A stretch of 64,000 nt of DNA, from the NCBI RefSeq assembly GCF_001855385.1, contig NZ_MKIE01000001.1, positions 248,001 through 312,000 of the forward strand, in the 5' to 3' direction. This stretch comes from Andreesenia angusta. Its GTDB lineage: Bacteria > Bacillota > Clostridia > Tissierellales > Gottschalkiaceae. This document shows positions 15,114-23,926 of the stretch, one piece after another (position 1 is the stretch's first letter; every line of letters starts with the position of its first letter). Made by a program: the position numbers and the translations under genes. The notes beneath the pieces were generated by a model. It saw nothing but the letters and a program-made list of their open reading frames with translations, was not told the DNA's origin and ran no database searches.

Positions 15114-16025
15114 ATGCCTCTGGTCAGAATCTGTCAGCTTCTTCAGATTTGTAGAAAGCGCATACAGCGTTGGCAGAACAGCGAAACTCTCGAGAGAAAG
15201 CAATCAGAACGCAAAAGTCGTCCATACAATGCGCTGACTCCAGATGAACTAGAGCTTGTTCAGAAAATGATTGGAGACAAGAAATATGCCAATGACAGCT
15301 GTCGGGTGCTTAGCATTAAAGCGCTAGAAGAATTCGGCATATACATATCCCATGTCACGTTCTGGGAGTATATGAAGTCCAAAGGAATCAACGGTCCAAG
15401 GGGCATCTATGCAAATCGAAGGAACAAGCATACAAAACCGGACATAGGTGATGTACAAGAGCCCAATAAGCTCTGGAGCTGGGATATCACGCACGTGAAG
15501 ACAACTACAAGATACAGTCACTACTACCTTTATGTGCTTCAAGATTGGTTCAGCCGCAAAGTGATATCTTGGCATCTGAGTGAGTCTTTGGCCAGCGAGG
15601 AAGCTTTGACCCTTTGGGACAAAGGAATACTAGCTGAAGGTCTTTTAAACAGCGAAAAACCTCGCTCTTTGAGTGACAGGGGAACACAAATGCGTTCAGT
15701 CAGCACTAAGCTGTTTATGACTTCTTTGGGAGTAAAGCAGCTGTTTTCAAGGCCTAGAACGCCAAATGACAATCCCAAGATTGAAGCTTTGTTCAGCACT
15801 GTCAAGTATGCACCGGGCTATCCGGAGCGTTTCAGCAGTCTAAGCGAGGCTGAAAGCTACTTTGAGGAATTTTTCAACTGGTACAATTATGAGCACTACC
15901 ATACAGGCATAGGAATGGTCTCGCCACAAGACAAGCATACGGGTAGAGATATCCTGATTCTTGAAATAAGATTGGCTATCAAGAAAGCTACTTATGAAAA
16001 AAGAAGGCTATATAATGTCGGATAA
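15114..16025 (+). CDS. IS3-like OrfB, DDE transposase (rve domain)
   Basis: The 303-residue frame contains an N-terminal helical HTH_21-like part and a retroviral-integrase core. The catalytic triad is SWDITHV, LSDRGTQM and the E of NPKIEALF, followed by the NWYNYEHYHTGIGMVSP motif common to IS3 transposases. The frame is open back to the A8 run at 15,007, and relative to OrfA it is entered by a +1 (one base lost) shift, not the -1 shift typical of IS3. The first ATG (15,114) has no good ribosome site, so a fused OrfAB or slippage product is more likely than free OrfB. Confidence 0.85.
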   Translation: MPLVRICQLLQICRKRIQRWQNSETLERKQSERKSRPYNALTPDELELVQKMIGDKKYANDSCRVLSIKALEEFGIYISHVTFWEYMKSKGINGPRGIYANRRNKHTKPDIGDVQEPNKLWSWDITHVKTTTRYSHYYLYVLQDWFSRKVISWHLSESLASEEALTLWDKGILAEGLLNSEKPRSLSDRGTQMRSVSTKLFMTSLGVKQLFSRPRTPNDNPKIEALFSTVKYAPGYPERFSSLSEAESYFEEFFNWYNYEHYHTGIGMVSPQDKHTGRDILILEIRLAIKKATYEKRRLYNVG

Positions 16026-16054
16026 TTAAGCATAAAATTTGCGACATTTATTGA

Positions 16055-16303
16055 CTAACTGAACGCTCCGTCAAACCACTGAGACTTGGCCTTTTCTTCG
16101 TCTAAAGACAGGTTCAGCTTTATGTACTCTGCAATTCTCTCGTTTGGCTTGAACGCTCGTTTGTTGTAAGCTTCTAGCATCTTGACCAAGAAGCTATAGC
16201 TGCTGACCTCTGTAATATTGTTGTCCGTTATATCCACTACCTTTCCATCACTTAAATTCTTCTGTGTAAGCTTTAATACTTCTATATTCCTGATTCCACT
16301 CAT
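16055..16303 (-). CDS. Hypothetical protein truncated by the IS3-like element
   Basis: The 82-residue frame has a strong GGGGGAGAG before its ATG and a soluble, charged sequence (MSGIRNIEVLKLTQKNLSDG), with no family that I recognise. The last codons and the stop come from the insertion element's terminal repeat, so the native C-terminus is missing. It is on the same strand as, and about 200 bases after, the BREX operon, and may have been a downstream defence or antitoxin-type gene. Confidence 0.5.
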   Translation of the reverse strand: MSGIRNIEVLKLTQKNLSDGKVVDITDNNITEVSSYSFLVKMLEAYNKRAFKPNERIAEYIKLNLSLDEEKAKSQWFDGAFS

Positions 16304-16394
16304 GAGCTCTCCCCCTTTTTATTTTTGAGTATGTAGAACCTTCAAGAAAAGGGCATAGGACAAGCGGAGCGAAGTCCTATGACACTAAAGCAAA

Positions 16395-16423
16395 GGCACT
16401 AGATATGAGTTATATCTAATGCC
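16395..16423 (-). terminator. Probable terminator after the BREX operon
   Basis: A 12-bp stem (GGCATTAGATAT on the minus strand, one wobble pair) has a short loop and is followed by TTTGCTTT. Two further hairpins lie close by: 16,354-16,381 (CATAGGAC / GTCCTATG) and 16,448-16,469. Together they mark the end of brxA transcription. Confidence 0.5.
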
Positions 16424-16507
16424 CTGAATTCCGTTTCTGTTTTTCTGTAAATCTCCGGTTGGGGATTTAGGTTTTCTCCGTTTATTTATATTAAACAAAG
16501 CTGTATC

Positions 16508-17215
16508 TTAATCTTTCCCAGTCACGACAACTTTCCCTCCAAAATTATTTAATGCAAATAGCTCAGAATTATGGAGCATCTCATGCGATATGCTGTATCT
16601 GAAAGGGAACATCTGTGGTATGCTTGATAGTTCTGACACTTCATAATATGCTTTATCATTTAAAGCTATTATAGTCATCGCTATTAGACTCTCTTCTGCC
16701 TCGCTTTTTACTTCATAAGTCTTCGCTTTATATTCTCCCTTTTCCAAGCTCTCAATAGCTCCAAACTGTTTTAGTGTCTGAAGTATCTTATCTGTAGAGT
16801 GTAGCAGTGTTGAACTTTCTCCCCAAAAATCAAACAATTTTTGCTTCAACCAGCCTGTTTTAAACTTTTCCTGCATATCTGTTATTTTTCCTATCAAACT
16901 ACATACATCTGAAAAAACAGGATAGGTTATTAGCATCATGCACCAATGTGCAACTCTTCTACTGGAGCATTCACGCTTGCATAATTCTATTGCAAACTCC
17001 TTTATTTCTTCTACATCGTCTGCTGTTCTTACCCATATATTCATAAGTATTTCTCTAGACTTACGAAGATTGGTAGCGCTCTTTATTTCAAAAGACAAGT
17101 ATTCATTCAATTCACTCTTTATATCTTCTTCATTTTTACCTTCTATAATCAAGTCAACTGTCTTGTCGAGCCACTCTAGTTTAATCCCTCTCGACATTCC
17201 TATCATTTTAGCCAT
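16508..17215 (-). CDS. brxA: BrxA, BREX inner-core protein (DUF1819)
   Basis: The 235-residue protein matches DUF1819: the N-terminal segment SATNLRKSREILMNIWVR and the mid-region AHWCMMLITYPVFSDVC are typical of BrxA, a NusB-like winged fold that binds DNA. In BREX type 3 it is the last gene, as here. AAAGGCGG precedes the ATG, which lies inside the end of pglZ (8-base overlap). It is needed for phage exclusion together with BrxC, PglX and PglZ; its mechanistic role is unresolved. Confidence 0.88.
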   Translation of the reverse strand: MAKMIGMSRGIKLEWLDKTVDLIIEGKNEEDIKSELNEYLSFEIKSATNLRKSREILMNIWVRTADDVEEIKEFAIELCKRECSSRRVAHWCMMLITYPVFSDVCSLIGKITDMQEKFKTGWLKQKLFDFWGESSTLLHSTDKILQTLKQFGAIESLEKGEYKAKTYEVKSEAEESLIAMTIIALNDKAYYEVSELSSIPQMFPFRYSISHEMLHNSELFALNNFGGKVVVTGKD

Positions 17216-18674
17216 GATGCACCGCCTTTACTTTTATAAATGGAACTATAATCTCTTCTATCGAAACCCCACCATGAGTCATAACCATCGAATTTAAATC
17301 ATCGAACGAAGTCCCTGTATCACACACTAGATAAGTGTATTCGTCACTCATATAGTATCCGGGATATTTTATCATTCCATAGTTTTCCAAGAATTCTTCA
17401 GCCTCTTTTTCTGCAAAGTCCTTCATTACAATCATCCGCTTGGACTTAGTCTCCACTTCAACTCCAGTTCGCTTTCTTCCTAACCCTCTACAAAGAGTAT
17501 TTCCGTGGTCAGAAGTTATATATATATCAAATCCAGTTTCACTTAATCTATGAATTAGTTTCTGTATTCTTTTTGACTTTGCCAAGTAGCTGATATCATT
17601 GTACATACCCGTTCTTCCCTGAAGCTGAGCATGTACAAGGTCGTCTATGTCATTCAAAATAACAGCTACGCATTTCACGCTATGTCCAATATCAAAATCA
17701 TATCCCCGCGCATATAGTATTTGATTCTCTAAATACCCTTCCGACTTTGCTTTCGACTTAAACTCTTTCTGCTCGTCTGTCAGTTTAAATGGATTCTCCA
17801 ACATTTTGGGAAGTTTTCCGGACAATAAGCTTTGTCTCGATATTGAAGTCATCGTCGGAATCATAGCATATATATAGTCTTCCTCATATTCTATGTTTTT
17901 GAACTCTGATGAAATTATATTGAAATCAAATATAGACATACCGTCCAGAACTATAAGGGCCACTTTGCTTTTTTCTTTGGTTATAAAGTCCATAACCCTG
18001 TTTACCATAATTGGACTCTTTTTATTTACATTTCCCGAAAGCATCTTATATTCCCTGAATATAAATTCTTTAAATCTATCGTCTATAAATGAAAAATCTA
18101 CACTAATATTCTTCATGGCAGCTAGATACTCTGCCTTTCCTTTTTTCTTGGCAATCTGAATCCATTCTTTATAGTCTCTTATATCTTGTGAAAAACTAGA
18201 CAGTATATCGTTCTTTATGTCTTCCACATACTTCGCTATATTCTCTTTTCCATATACTTTTTCATCTATATATCTACTGGTTTTTTCATAAGTGGTCATA
18301 TCCTCGTATGAATCACCATAGGCTTCGTATACTAGATCGATGTCTATGTCACTTTCACCTATGAGCGCATCTTTATTTAGCCTCGGAAATATATCTTCCA
18401 ATCTTAACTCTACAGAGTAAAAGCTTTTTATTATATCGTATGGAACATAACCCTCTGTCTTAACTATAACTGCAAACTTTTCATCGCTGTGCTTTATTTC
18501 GCTCTCATATATAAATCTAAATTCAGTGGGATCCTCATATTTTATGATTCTAAAGCCATTTTCCACTAGAATCTCATTATATCCATATTTACTCTCCATA
18601 TCATCATAGTCAAATACGAGTATTCTACTCTCATAATCTATGGATAGCATTTTAATCATATGATCTTTAAACAT
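17208..18674 (-). CDS. pglZ: PglZ, BREX alkaline-phosphatase-fold protein
   Basis: The 488-residue protein contains the PglZ core: VALIVLDGMSIFDF (metal-binding D, about residues 237-250), PTMTSISRQSLLSGKLP with the nucleophile-like TS, and YITSDHGNTLCRGLG with the DHG metal ligands. PglZ is the family marker of all BREX systems and shows phosphodiesterase/nuclease potential. GGAGG lies in the last codons of the helicase gene. It is shorter than PglZ of type 1, as usual for type 3. Confidence 0.92.
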   Translation of the reverse strand: MFKDHMIKMLSIDYESRILVFDYDDMESKYGYNEILVENGFRIIKYEDPTEFRFIYESEIKHSDEKFAVIVKTEGYVPYDIIKSFYSVELRLEDIFPRLNKDALIGESDIDIDLVYEAYGDSYEDMTTYEKTSRYIDEKVYGKENIAKYVEDIKNDILSSFSQDIRDYKEWIQIAKKKGKAEYLAAMKNISVDFSFIDDRFKEFIFREYKMLSGNVNKKSPIMVNRVMDFITKEKSKVALIVLDGMSIFDFNIISSEFKNIEYEEDYIYAMIPTMTSISRQSLLSGKLPKMLENPFKLTDEQKEFKSKAKSEGYLENQILYARGYDFDIGHSVKCVAVILNDIDDLVHAQLQGRTGMYNDISYLAKSKRIQKLIHRLSETGFDIYITSDHGNTLCRGLGRKRTGVEVETKSKRMIVMKDFAEKEAEEFLENYGMIKYPGYYMSDEYTYLVCDTGTSFDDLNSMVMTHGGVSIEEIIVPFIKVKAVHHG

Positions 18675-18675
18675 T

Positions 18676-21351
18676 CTACTCCTCCAAATAAACCATCAGT
18701 ATAGGTCTGAATTCTGGACAGACCGCTTTCCCCATCTTATACTCTGCTTCTACCATTTCTCTTTCCCTGAAAAGATTTTTTAGCTTATGCTGCTTTATGT
18801 TCTCTATACCTATGTTCTTGGCCGCTTCTATCCTTAACTCTATTGCATATAGATATTTCCGATAATTTTCTTCATTTTTCTTTTCAAATTCAGACTTCAT
18901 ATCTAAAAACGTGTCATAAACAAACTCTTTGGTCATATCCTTTATTCGATCATATTCAGCCTCTTCTAAATCAATCATGCTTCTATAGTTCAATAGAGAG
19001 CTCTTTTTTACTATTTCATCTAGTATCTTCTTGCCTGCCATTGGCCTTAGAATGAACTTGTCATTTATAAAAATAGGAATTATCTTTTTAGAGTGTATAT
19101 CTTCAGACAATGATATTTCCCAAAGTCCAAAATATCCACTCTCATTAGGAAAGTCTTTGATTTCAATCGCCATGACTCCATCTTTTGCACTGAACTCTAT
19201 CTCTTTATTTAAATGCTTTATTATTTGGCTGTCATTTATGCTCAAGCTTTCAAGCGGGAAATATGGATTACCCTTGTAATTTTCATAGTATGTCACCATA
19301 TGCTTAAGTGCTGACTCCACATCAAAGCTGGTTTCTGCTCCTATGAAGTCTGCAAGATTTTTCTCTTCATGCATTATCTCCCTAAATTTATTGGCATTTT
19401 TTACTTGCACCCTAAGATCTTCTTCTATCGGGCTTATATAATGCTCTACTTCTTTTGGGTTTCTTACAGAGTTCATATAGGCATCTGTAAAGCTCATTTC
19501 TGAAAATTCACTGTCCAAAACATCTGAATACTTGTCTACCCCTATTTCTTTCAGTATTAAAGACAGCTTTTCCTCCAGCACATCCTTGACTCTTTTTTCA
19601 ACAGTCTCCGCCAGTATGAAATTATATATATGCACATCTCTCTGCTGCCCTATACGGTCGACCCTACCTATTCTCTGCTCTATCTTCATTGGATTCCATG
19701 GCAAATCAAAGTTTATTACTACATTTGAAAATTGGAGATTAAGCCCCTCTCCTCCTGCATCTGTAGATATCAAGATATTTGTTTTTGTCTTGAACTCCTC
19801 CAGAAGTATGTTTCTTTCTTCTATGCTCATAGACCCGTTGAGTAGCGATGTCGTATAACCTCTCTTTATAAGCAAGGTGCTCAAATAGTCTTGTGTTGCC
19901 ACAAATTCAGTAAATACTATAATTTTACGGTTCCTATCCTCTGCAAACAAGCTCTCTACTATATCTATGAATGGCTCTATTTTAGCATCCAAGTACTGAA
20001 ATTCCGCCTGCTTTGCTACGTTAACGATTGCCGAAAGCTCTTTAAGCTCATCTTCCATGTCGAATGAAATAGCGCTCAATGCCTCCTCCATATTCTCCTC
20101 AAGTTCCATTTCAGCAAATTCCTCTTGTGTTAAGTTGTTTATTCTGAAATTCTGCTCTTTTAGTACTTCTATACGTTTCTCAAGACTCTTGCGGATAGCA
20201 CTTGTACTACTGGTCACCAGCCTTTGCATCATTATGAGCAGAAATATTACCCACATATTCTTTCCCCTTGCCCTCATTGCCCTATTGTAGCCTTTTGACA
20301 CGTATTTTGAGGTGAGTTCGTAAAGTTCTCTCTGCATTGTATGGCGATCGTCCCAAGTCACTTCTACAACTTGGGTTACCCTGTCTTTGAATAGTTTATT
20401 TCCGTTGTTGTCTATTGCATCTCGTTTTTCTGTTCTTATTATGTACGGAGCGACTTGCTCCTTTACTATGGCCTTGAAGTTTGGAAACGCCTTTTCATCT
20501 ATAAGCCTTATAAGTCTTAGAAATGGCTCAGTCTTTCCATTGTGTGGAGTAGCTGTAAGCAGAAGCAGATATGGACTTGAAGATGCCAGCAAATTTCCGA
20601 GCTTGTATCTCGCAACTTCTCCGGAGCTTCCAGCAACACGATGAGCCTCGTCTATTATTACAAGATCCCATCCGCTGTTTATTATGGAGTATATCCTGTC
20701 TTCATTGTACTCAGCTATTTTCTCTTCAGTCCATCCCGCCCTCTTTTCCAGTGGCTTTATCGAGTCCATCGGAGATATGACTTGGTCGAATTGACCGTAT
20801 ACATCGTCGCTTTCGCTTATTTTCTTTATAGTTCCAAAGTCTTCTGGAAGTATTATATGAAACTTTTCGTCAAATTTCTCTTCCATCTCCAACTTCCACT
20901 GCGTCACCAGTCCCTTTGGACAAACTACAAGCACTCTCTTTATAAGTCCTCTGGCCTTGAGTTCCTTTATTATAAGGCCAGCCTCTATAGTCTTTCCTAG
21001 TCCAACTTCATCAGCCAATATATATCTTATATTGTTGTTCGAGACAGCCCGATTCAGCACATGCAACTGATGAGGAAGGGGGATTATTCCGTTTGAAAGA
21101 CTCGAAAGAAGCCCGCTAGAAAGCTCGTTCTTTATTTTTGAAAGTAGCGAAATATACTTTATATAGTCCACATTTATATTATCCACGTCTCTATCTTCAG
21201 CGCTTATTTGATCTGACGATAGCTTGTACACCGAATCTTCAGATGGATTGTATACCTTGTATGAAATAAATCCCCAAGCCTCTAGCTTGTCCAGTATCTG
21301 AACTTTTTCATTCTTTATCGTATCATAAACAGTTTCCCCTATATTGTACAC
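18676..21351 (-). CDS. brxHII: BrxHII, SNF2-like helicase of BREX type 3
   Basis: The 891-residue DEAD/SNF2 ATPase has Walker A DEVGLGKT (residues 114-121), IIDEAHRV (about 235), LLTATPH (motif III), and the C-terminal helicase motifs STDAGGEGLNLQ and QRIGRVDRIGQ. It starts at GTG with AGGGGA upstream. Helicases of this class replace the Lon protease of type 1 in the BREX type 3 gene order, and probably remodel or translocate DNA during self/non-self sensing. Confidence 0.92.
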   Translation of the reverse strand: MYNIGETVYDTIKNEKVQILDKLEAWGFISYKVYNPSEDSVYKLSSDQISAEDRDVDNINVDYIKYISLLSKIKNELSSGLLSSLSNGIIPLPHQLHVLNRAVSNNNIRYILADEVGLGKTIEAGLIIKELKARGLIKRVLVVCPKGLVTQWKLEMEEKFDEKFHIILPEDFGTIKKISESDDVYGQFDQVISPMDSIKPLEKRAGWTEEKIAEYNEDRIYSIINSGWDLVIIDEAHRVAGSSGEVARYKLGNLLASSSPYLLLLTATPHNGKTEPFLRLIRLIDEKAFPNFKAIVKEQVAPYIIRTEKRDAIDNNGNKLFKDRVTQVVEVTWDDRHTMQRELYELTSKYVSKGYNRAMRARGKNMWVIFLLIMMQRLVTSSTSAIRKSLEKRIEVLKEQNFRINNLTQEEFAEMELEENMEEALSAISFDMEDELKELSAIVNVAKQAEFQYLDAKIEPFIDIVESLFAEDRNRKIIVFTEFVATQDYLSTLLIKRGYTTSLLNGSMSIEERNILLEEFKTKTNILISTDAGGEGLNLQFSNVVINFDLPWNPMKIEQRIGRVDRIGQQRDVHIYNFILAETVEKRVKDVLEEKLSLILKEIGVDKYSDVLDSEFSEMSFTDAYMNSVRNPKEVEHYISPIEEDLRVQVKNANKFREIMHEEKNLADFIGAETSFDVESALKHMVTYYENYKGNPYFPLESLSINDSQIIKHLNKEIEFSAKDGVMAIEIKDFPNESGYFGLWEISLSEDIHSKKIIPIFINDKFILRPMAGKKILDEIVKKSSLLNYRSMIDLEEAEYDRIKDMTKEFVYDTFLDMKSEFEKKNEENYRKYLYAIELRIEAAKNIGIENIKQHKLKNLFREREMVEAEYKMGKAVCPEFRPILMVYLEE

Positions 21352-21378
21352 TTTTCAGTCCCCTTCCCCTTATTGCAA

Positions 21379-23916
21379 TTACTCTATTCTATCCAAGCTG
21401 ACATCATAGTACATAAGCAGCTTGTCGTCTTCCTGAATTACCTTCTCCGGAAGTCTTTCCGCAGTTTTTACTATTAGATCATATTTTTTCTCTTTCCAAA
21501 GCTTAGCAAATCCAGCACGTACAGCCTCTGTCCTAAACTGCTTCAGCTTGCCTTTGCTGTCCAAATATTCCTCGAACTCTTTTACAAGTCTCTTCTCACG
21601 AAGCTTTATAATATCCCCCGACTTTGTTACATCTGGAATAAACCATTTTCCAGCCTCGTCTTGAAGGAAGTTCTCCTCCAGCAGTACTGACAGTTCAGGA
21701 AGCTTCTCATGTTTCTCCAGCGACCTGACTTCCTTCATAAACTTAGGCTGAATTTCAGCATAAGTCTGCGGAGTTTCCAGTTGATTATATAGCCAAGCTA
21801 TGGCTGATTTTTCATCGGATACAAACATCTCCATCTGAACATTCTCTATATCTGTTGTTATTCTTGCTGTATCGTACTCGTTCACCTGGTCATGAAGGAA
21901 GTACATTCCATCTCGCTTTAGGAACTTTGCGTCAAGCCCTTTATAAAAATCTGAAGCATCAAGCGGTATAGCTATGCCGTTCATTATATGGTAAGCCACC
22001 ATTCGGTCAAATAGAAGGAATGCCTGGCGTTCTGCAACACTTTCTATCCAGTCGCCTTTTTTGACTACAACAGGCAGATTCTCTAGGTGCTGGCGTACAA
22101 AATCCCATGCTGTCTCTTCACTTCCGGCATGCGAAAGAAACTCCCGCTTAAAGCTTTCTTTTGGTTTATATGCTGATATTACAAGGTCCTGTTTCACGGC
22201 AGATGTCGTCGTAACCTGCTTAAAGCTACCTTGCTTTTTATCAAGTGTTCTGACATCAGCAATTATAAATCCTGCTCTACTTAATGATTCCTGTATTGCG
22301 TTCCAAACCGAGTTTTTTGAATTATGAAATTCAACAGTCATCCATCTATTAGGCTTTAATATTCTAAAAAACTCTGTAAAGCAAGTCGTCATAAGAGACT
22401 GATATTCAGCAATACCCTTTTTCTGAACAGCATTTACTATTGCTTCTGTAGTGGTATTTGTTTTTATCTTTAACCAGCATTCCCAAATATAACTTAATTC
22501 AGAATAGTTTAAATTGTCTCCAAAAGGGGGATCGGTGAAAATATAATCTACAGAATTATCCAGAATATTGCTTAAGTCCGTGGAAGATGCATTGTTAAGT
22601 ATACAACTATCGAAAGATGATATAGAAGAAAAAACCTTAGCAAAATCATCTAGCTTTCCGCGCACGATTTTCACGATATCACCTTCTGCACTTAACGATG
22701 GAAGGTATAGAGTTCCACTCAAAACACCATTGCCTCGCTTTCCCATGTTATATCTCACCAATTTTGATATAAGTGTTGGATTTACTGACTGTAATACTAT
22801 CTTAAATCTTGAGTGCTTTGCTTTTTCATATAAGCTTGAAAGAATATATAGGTTCCTCTTTGTATAAAAATGGTGAGTGTGTGTTATACCATATTTATCA
22901 TTTCTGCGACTTTCAGAGCCTTCACACATTCTATCCGTTGGGTACCAATACGGAATGTTTAAAGAGTCTATCTTCTCCACAAGTCTTATATCATCTTCAT
23001 CAGGTGTTTTCTCAAAACGCTTCCCACCATAAAAATAGGAAATCAATACAGGGACTTGCTTACTAATACTTTGTACTGTTTGTAGATTTTGGTCGTAATA
23101 AGTAGTCATAGCATTCTTGCAGCTACGTTTGCTTAATTTCATTCCACAATTTTTACATATAAAAGAACTTGCTACAGCTTTTGTTTTAGGGTCAACTGCA
23201 GAATTCCAATATACAATATCTTCGCCACAGTGAGGACAAATAAAAACATCTGACCAAACCGTATAATTAATTCGTCCTTTTTCTTTCAATGTCCCTAAAA
23301 AACTATTTCCTGACTTGTCTGTATGATTTGTTTCATACATCCAACCACACTCTTTTTCAACCTCAGCTAAAATTCTATTGCCTTCTTCTAAAAATGATAT
23401 GATTTGCAGCTTACTGTTGTAATTATATGCAATATATTGAGCCATAGGAGCTAAGTCACTCATTATTGCTTTTCTTTCTCCCCAATTTAAATCCGGCATT
23501 TCCTGCTCAAGCCTAAGTTTAAATTCCAAGTCAGAGTCAGGATTACCGCACATTTGTGCAGCAACACCTGTCATTCCAGTACCACAAAAACCGTCAAAAA
23601 CAATATCTCCCACTTTTGTATAGTGTAAAATATAGCGCATTATCGCTTTGTAAGGCACCTTTGTATGATAGGTATGTGCCCTGTAAATAGGATCATTTTT
23701 CCCCTCACTTACATCCGCCGCAAACGGCTCTCTATGGTAGTCATCCGTCTCTTCGTCATATAGCTTGCCATGCTCTTTTATAAATTCTTCTATAAAAGGA
23801 TTCGGACAGGCTGTATAGTGAGGAGGATTTGAAAGCGCTATAATGTCCTCATCTTCCCCGATTGGGAATCCTTCTATATGCCTTACCTTGTCCAGGTCTT
23901 CTTTTGTCAGTTTCAT
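21379..23916 (-). CDS. pglXI: PglXI, BREX adenine-type DNA methyltransferase
   Basis: The 845-residue protein has the S-adenosylmethionine loop VFDGFCGTGMTG (residues 106-117) and the catalytic motif FTDPPFGDNLNY (about residue 460), with two zinc-finger-like CxxC pairs (CPHCGE; CKNCG) between them. In BREX the methyltransferase marks host DNA at a fixed site so that the system attacks only unmarked DNA. The gene lies 10 bases after brxC. The recognition sequence cannot be predicted from the protein. Confidence 0.9.
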   Translation of the reverse strand: MKLTKEDLDKVRHIEGFPIGEDEDIIALSNPPHYTACPNPFIEEFIKEHGKLYDEETDDYHREPFAADVSEGKNDPIYRAHTYHTKVPYKAIMRYILHYTKVGDIVFDGFCGTGMTGVAAQMCGNPDSDLEFKLRLEQEMPDLNWGERKAIMSDLAPMAQYIAYNYNSKLQIISFLEEGNRILAEVEKECGWMYETNHTDKSGNSFLGTLKEKGRINYTVWSDVFICPHCGEDIVYWNSAVDPKTKAVASSFICKNCGMKLSKRSCKNAMTTYYDQNLQTVQSISKQVPVLISYFYGGKRFEKTPDEDDIRLVEKIDSLNIPYWYPTDRMCEGSESRRNDKYGITHTHHFYTKRNLYILSSLYEKAKHSRFKIVLQSVNPTLISKLVRYNMGKRGNGVLSGTLYLPSLSAEGDIVKIVRGKLDDFAKVFSSISSFDSCILNNASSTDLSNILDNSVDYIFTDPPFGDNLNYSELSYIWECWLKIKTNTTTEAIVNAVQKKGIAEYQSLMTTCFTEFFRILKPNRWMTVEFHNSKNSVWNAIQESLSRAGFIIADVRTLDKKQGSFKQVTTTSAVKQDLVISAYKPKESFKREFLSHAGSEETAWDFVRQHLENLPVVVKKGDWIESVAERQAFLLFDRMVAYHIMNGIAIPLDASDFYKGLDAKFLKRDGMYFLHDQVNEYDTARITTDIENVQMEMFVSDEKSAIAWLYNQLETPQTYAEIQPKFMKEVRSLEKHEKLPELSVLLEENFLQDEAGKWFIPDVTKSGDIIKLREKRLVKEFEEYLDSKGKLKQFRTEAVRAGFAKLWKEKKYDLIVKTAERLPEKVIQEDDKLLMYYDVSLDRIE

Positions 23917-23926
23917 CTTATCTCCC

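Larger units (their letters stand above)
14656..16058 (+). mobile_element. IS3-like two-ORF insertion sequence
   Basis: The element is about 1.4 kb with imperfect terminal inverted repeats: CAATAAATGTTGGCAAA near 14,661 and, inverted, CAATAAATGTCGCAAA ending near 16,055. It carries a small helix-turn-helix ORF and a DDE integrase-type ORF. One end lies in the IS110 remnant and the other in a truncated hypothetical gene, so flanking DNA was lost. Exact ends and target duplication cannot be fixed by eye. Confidence 0.75.
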
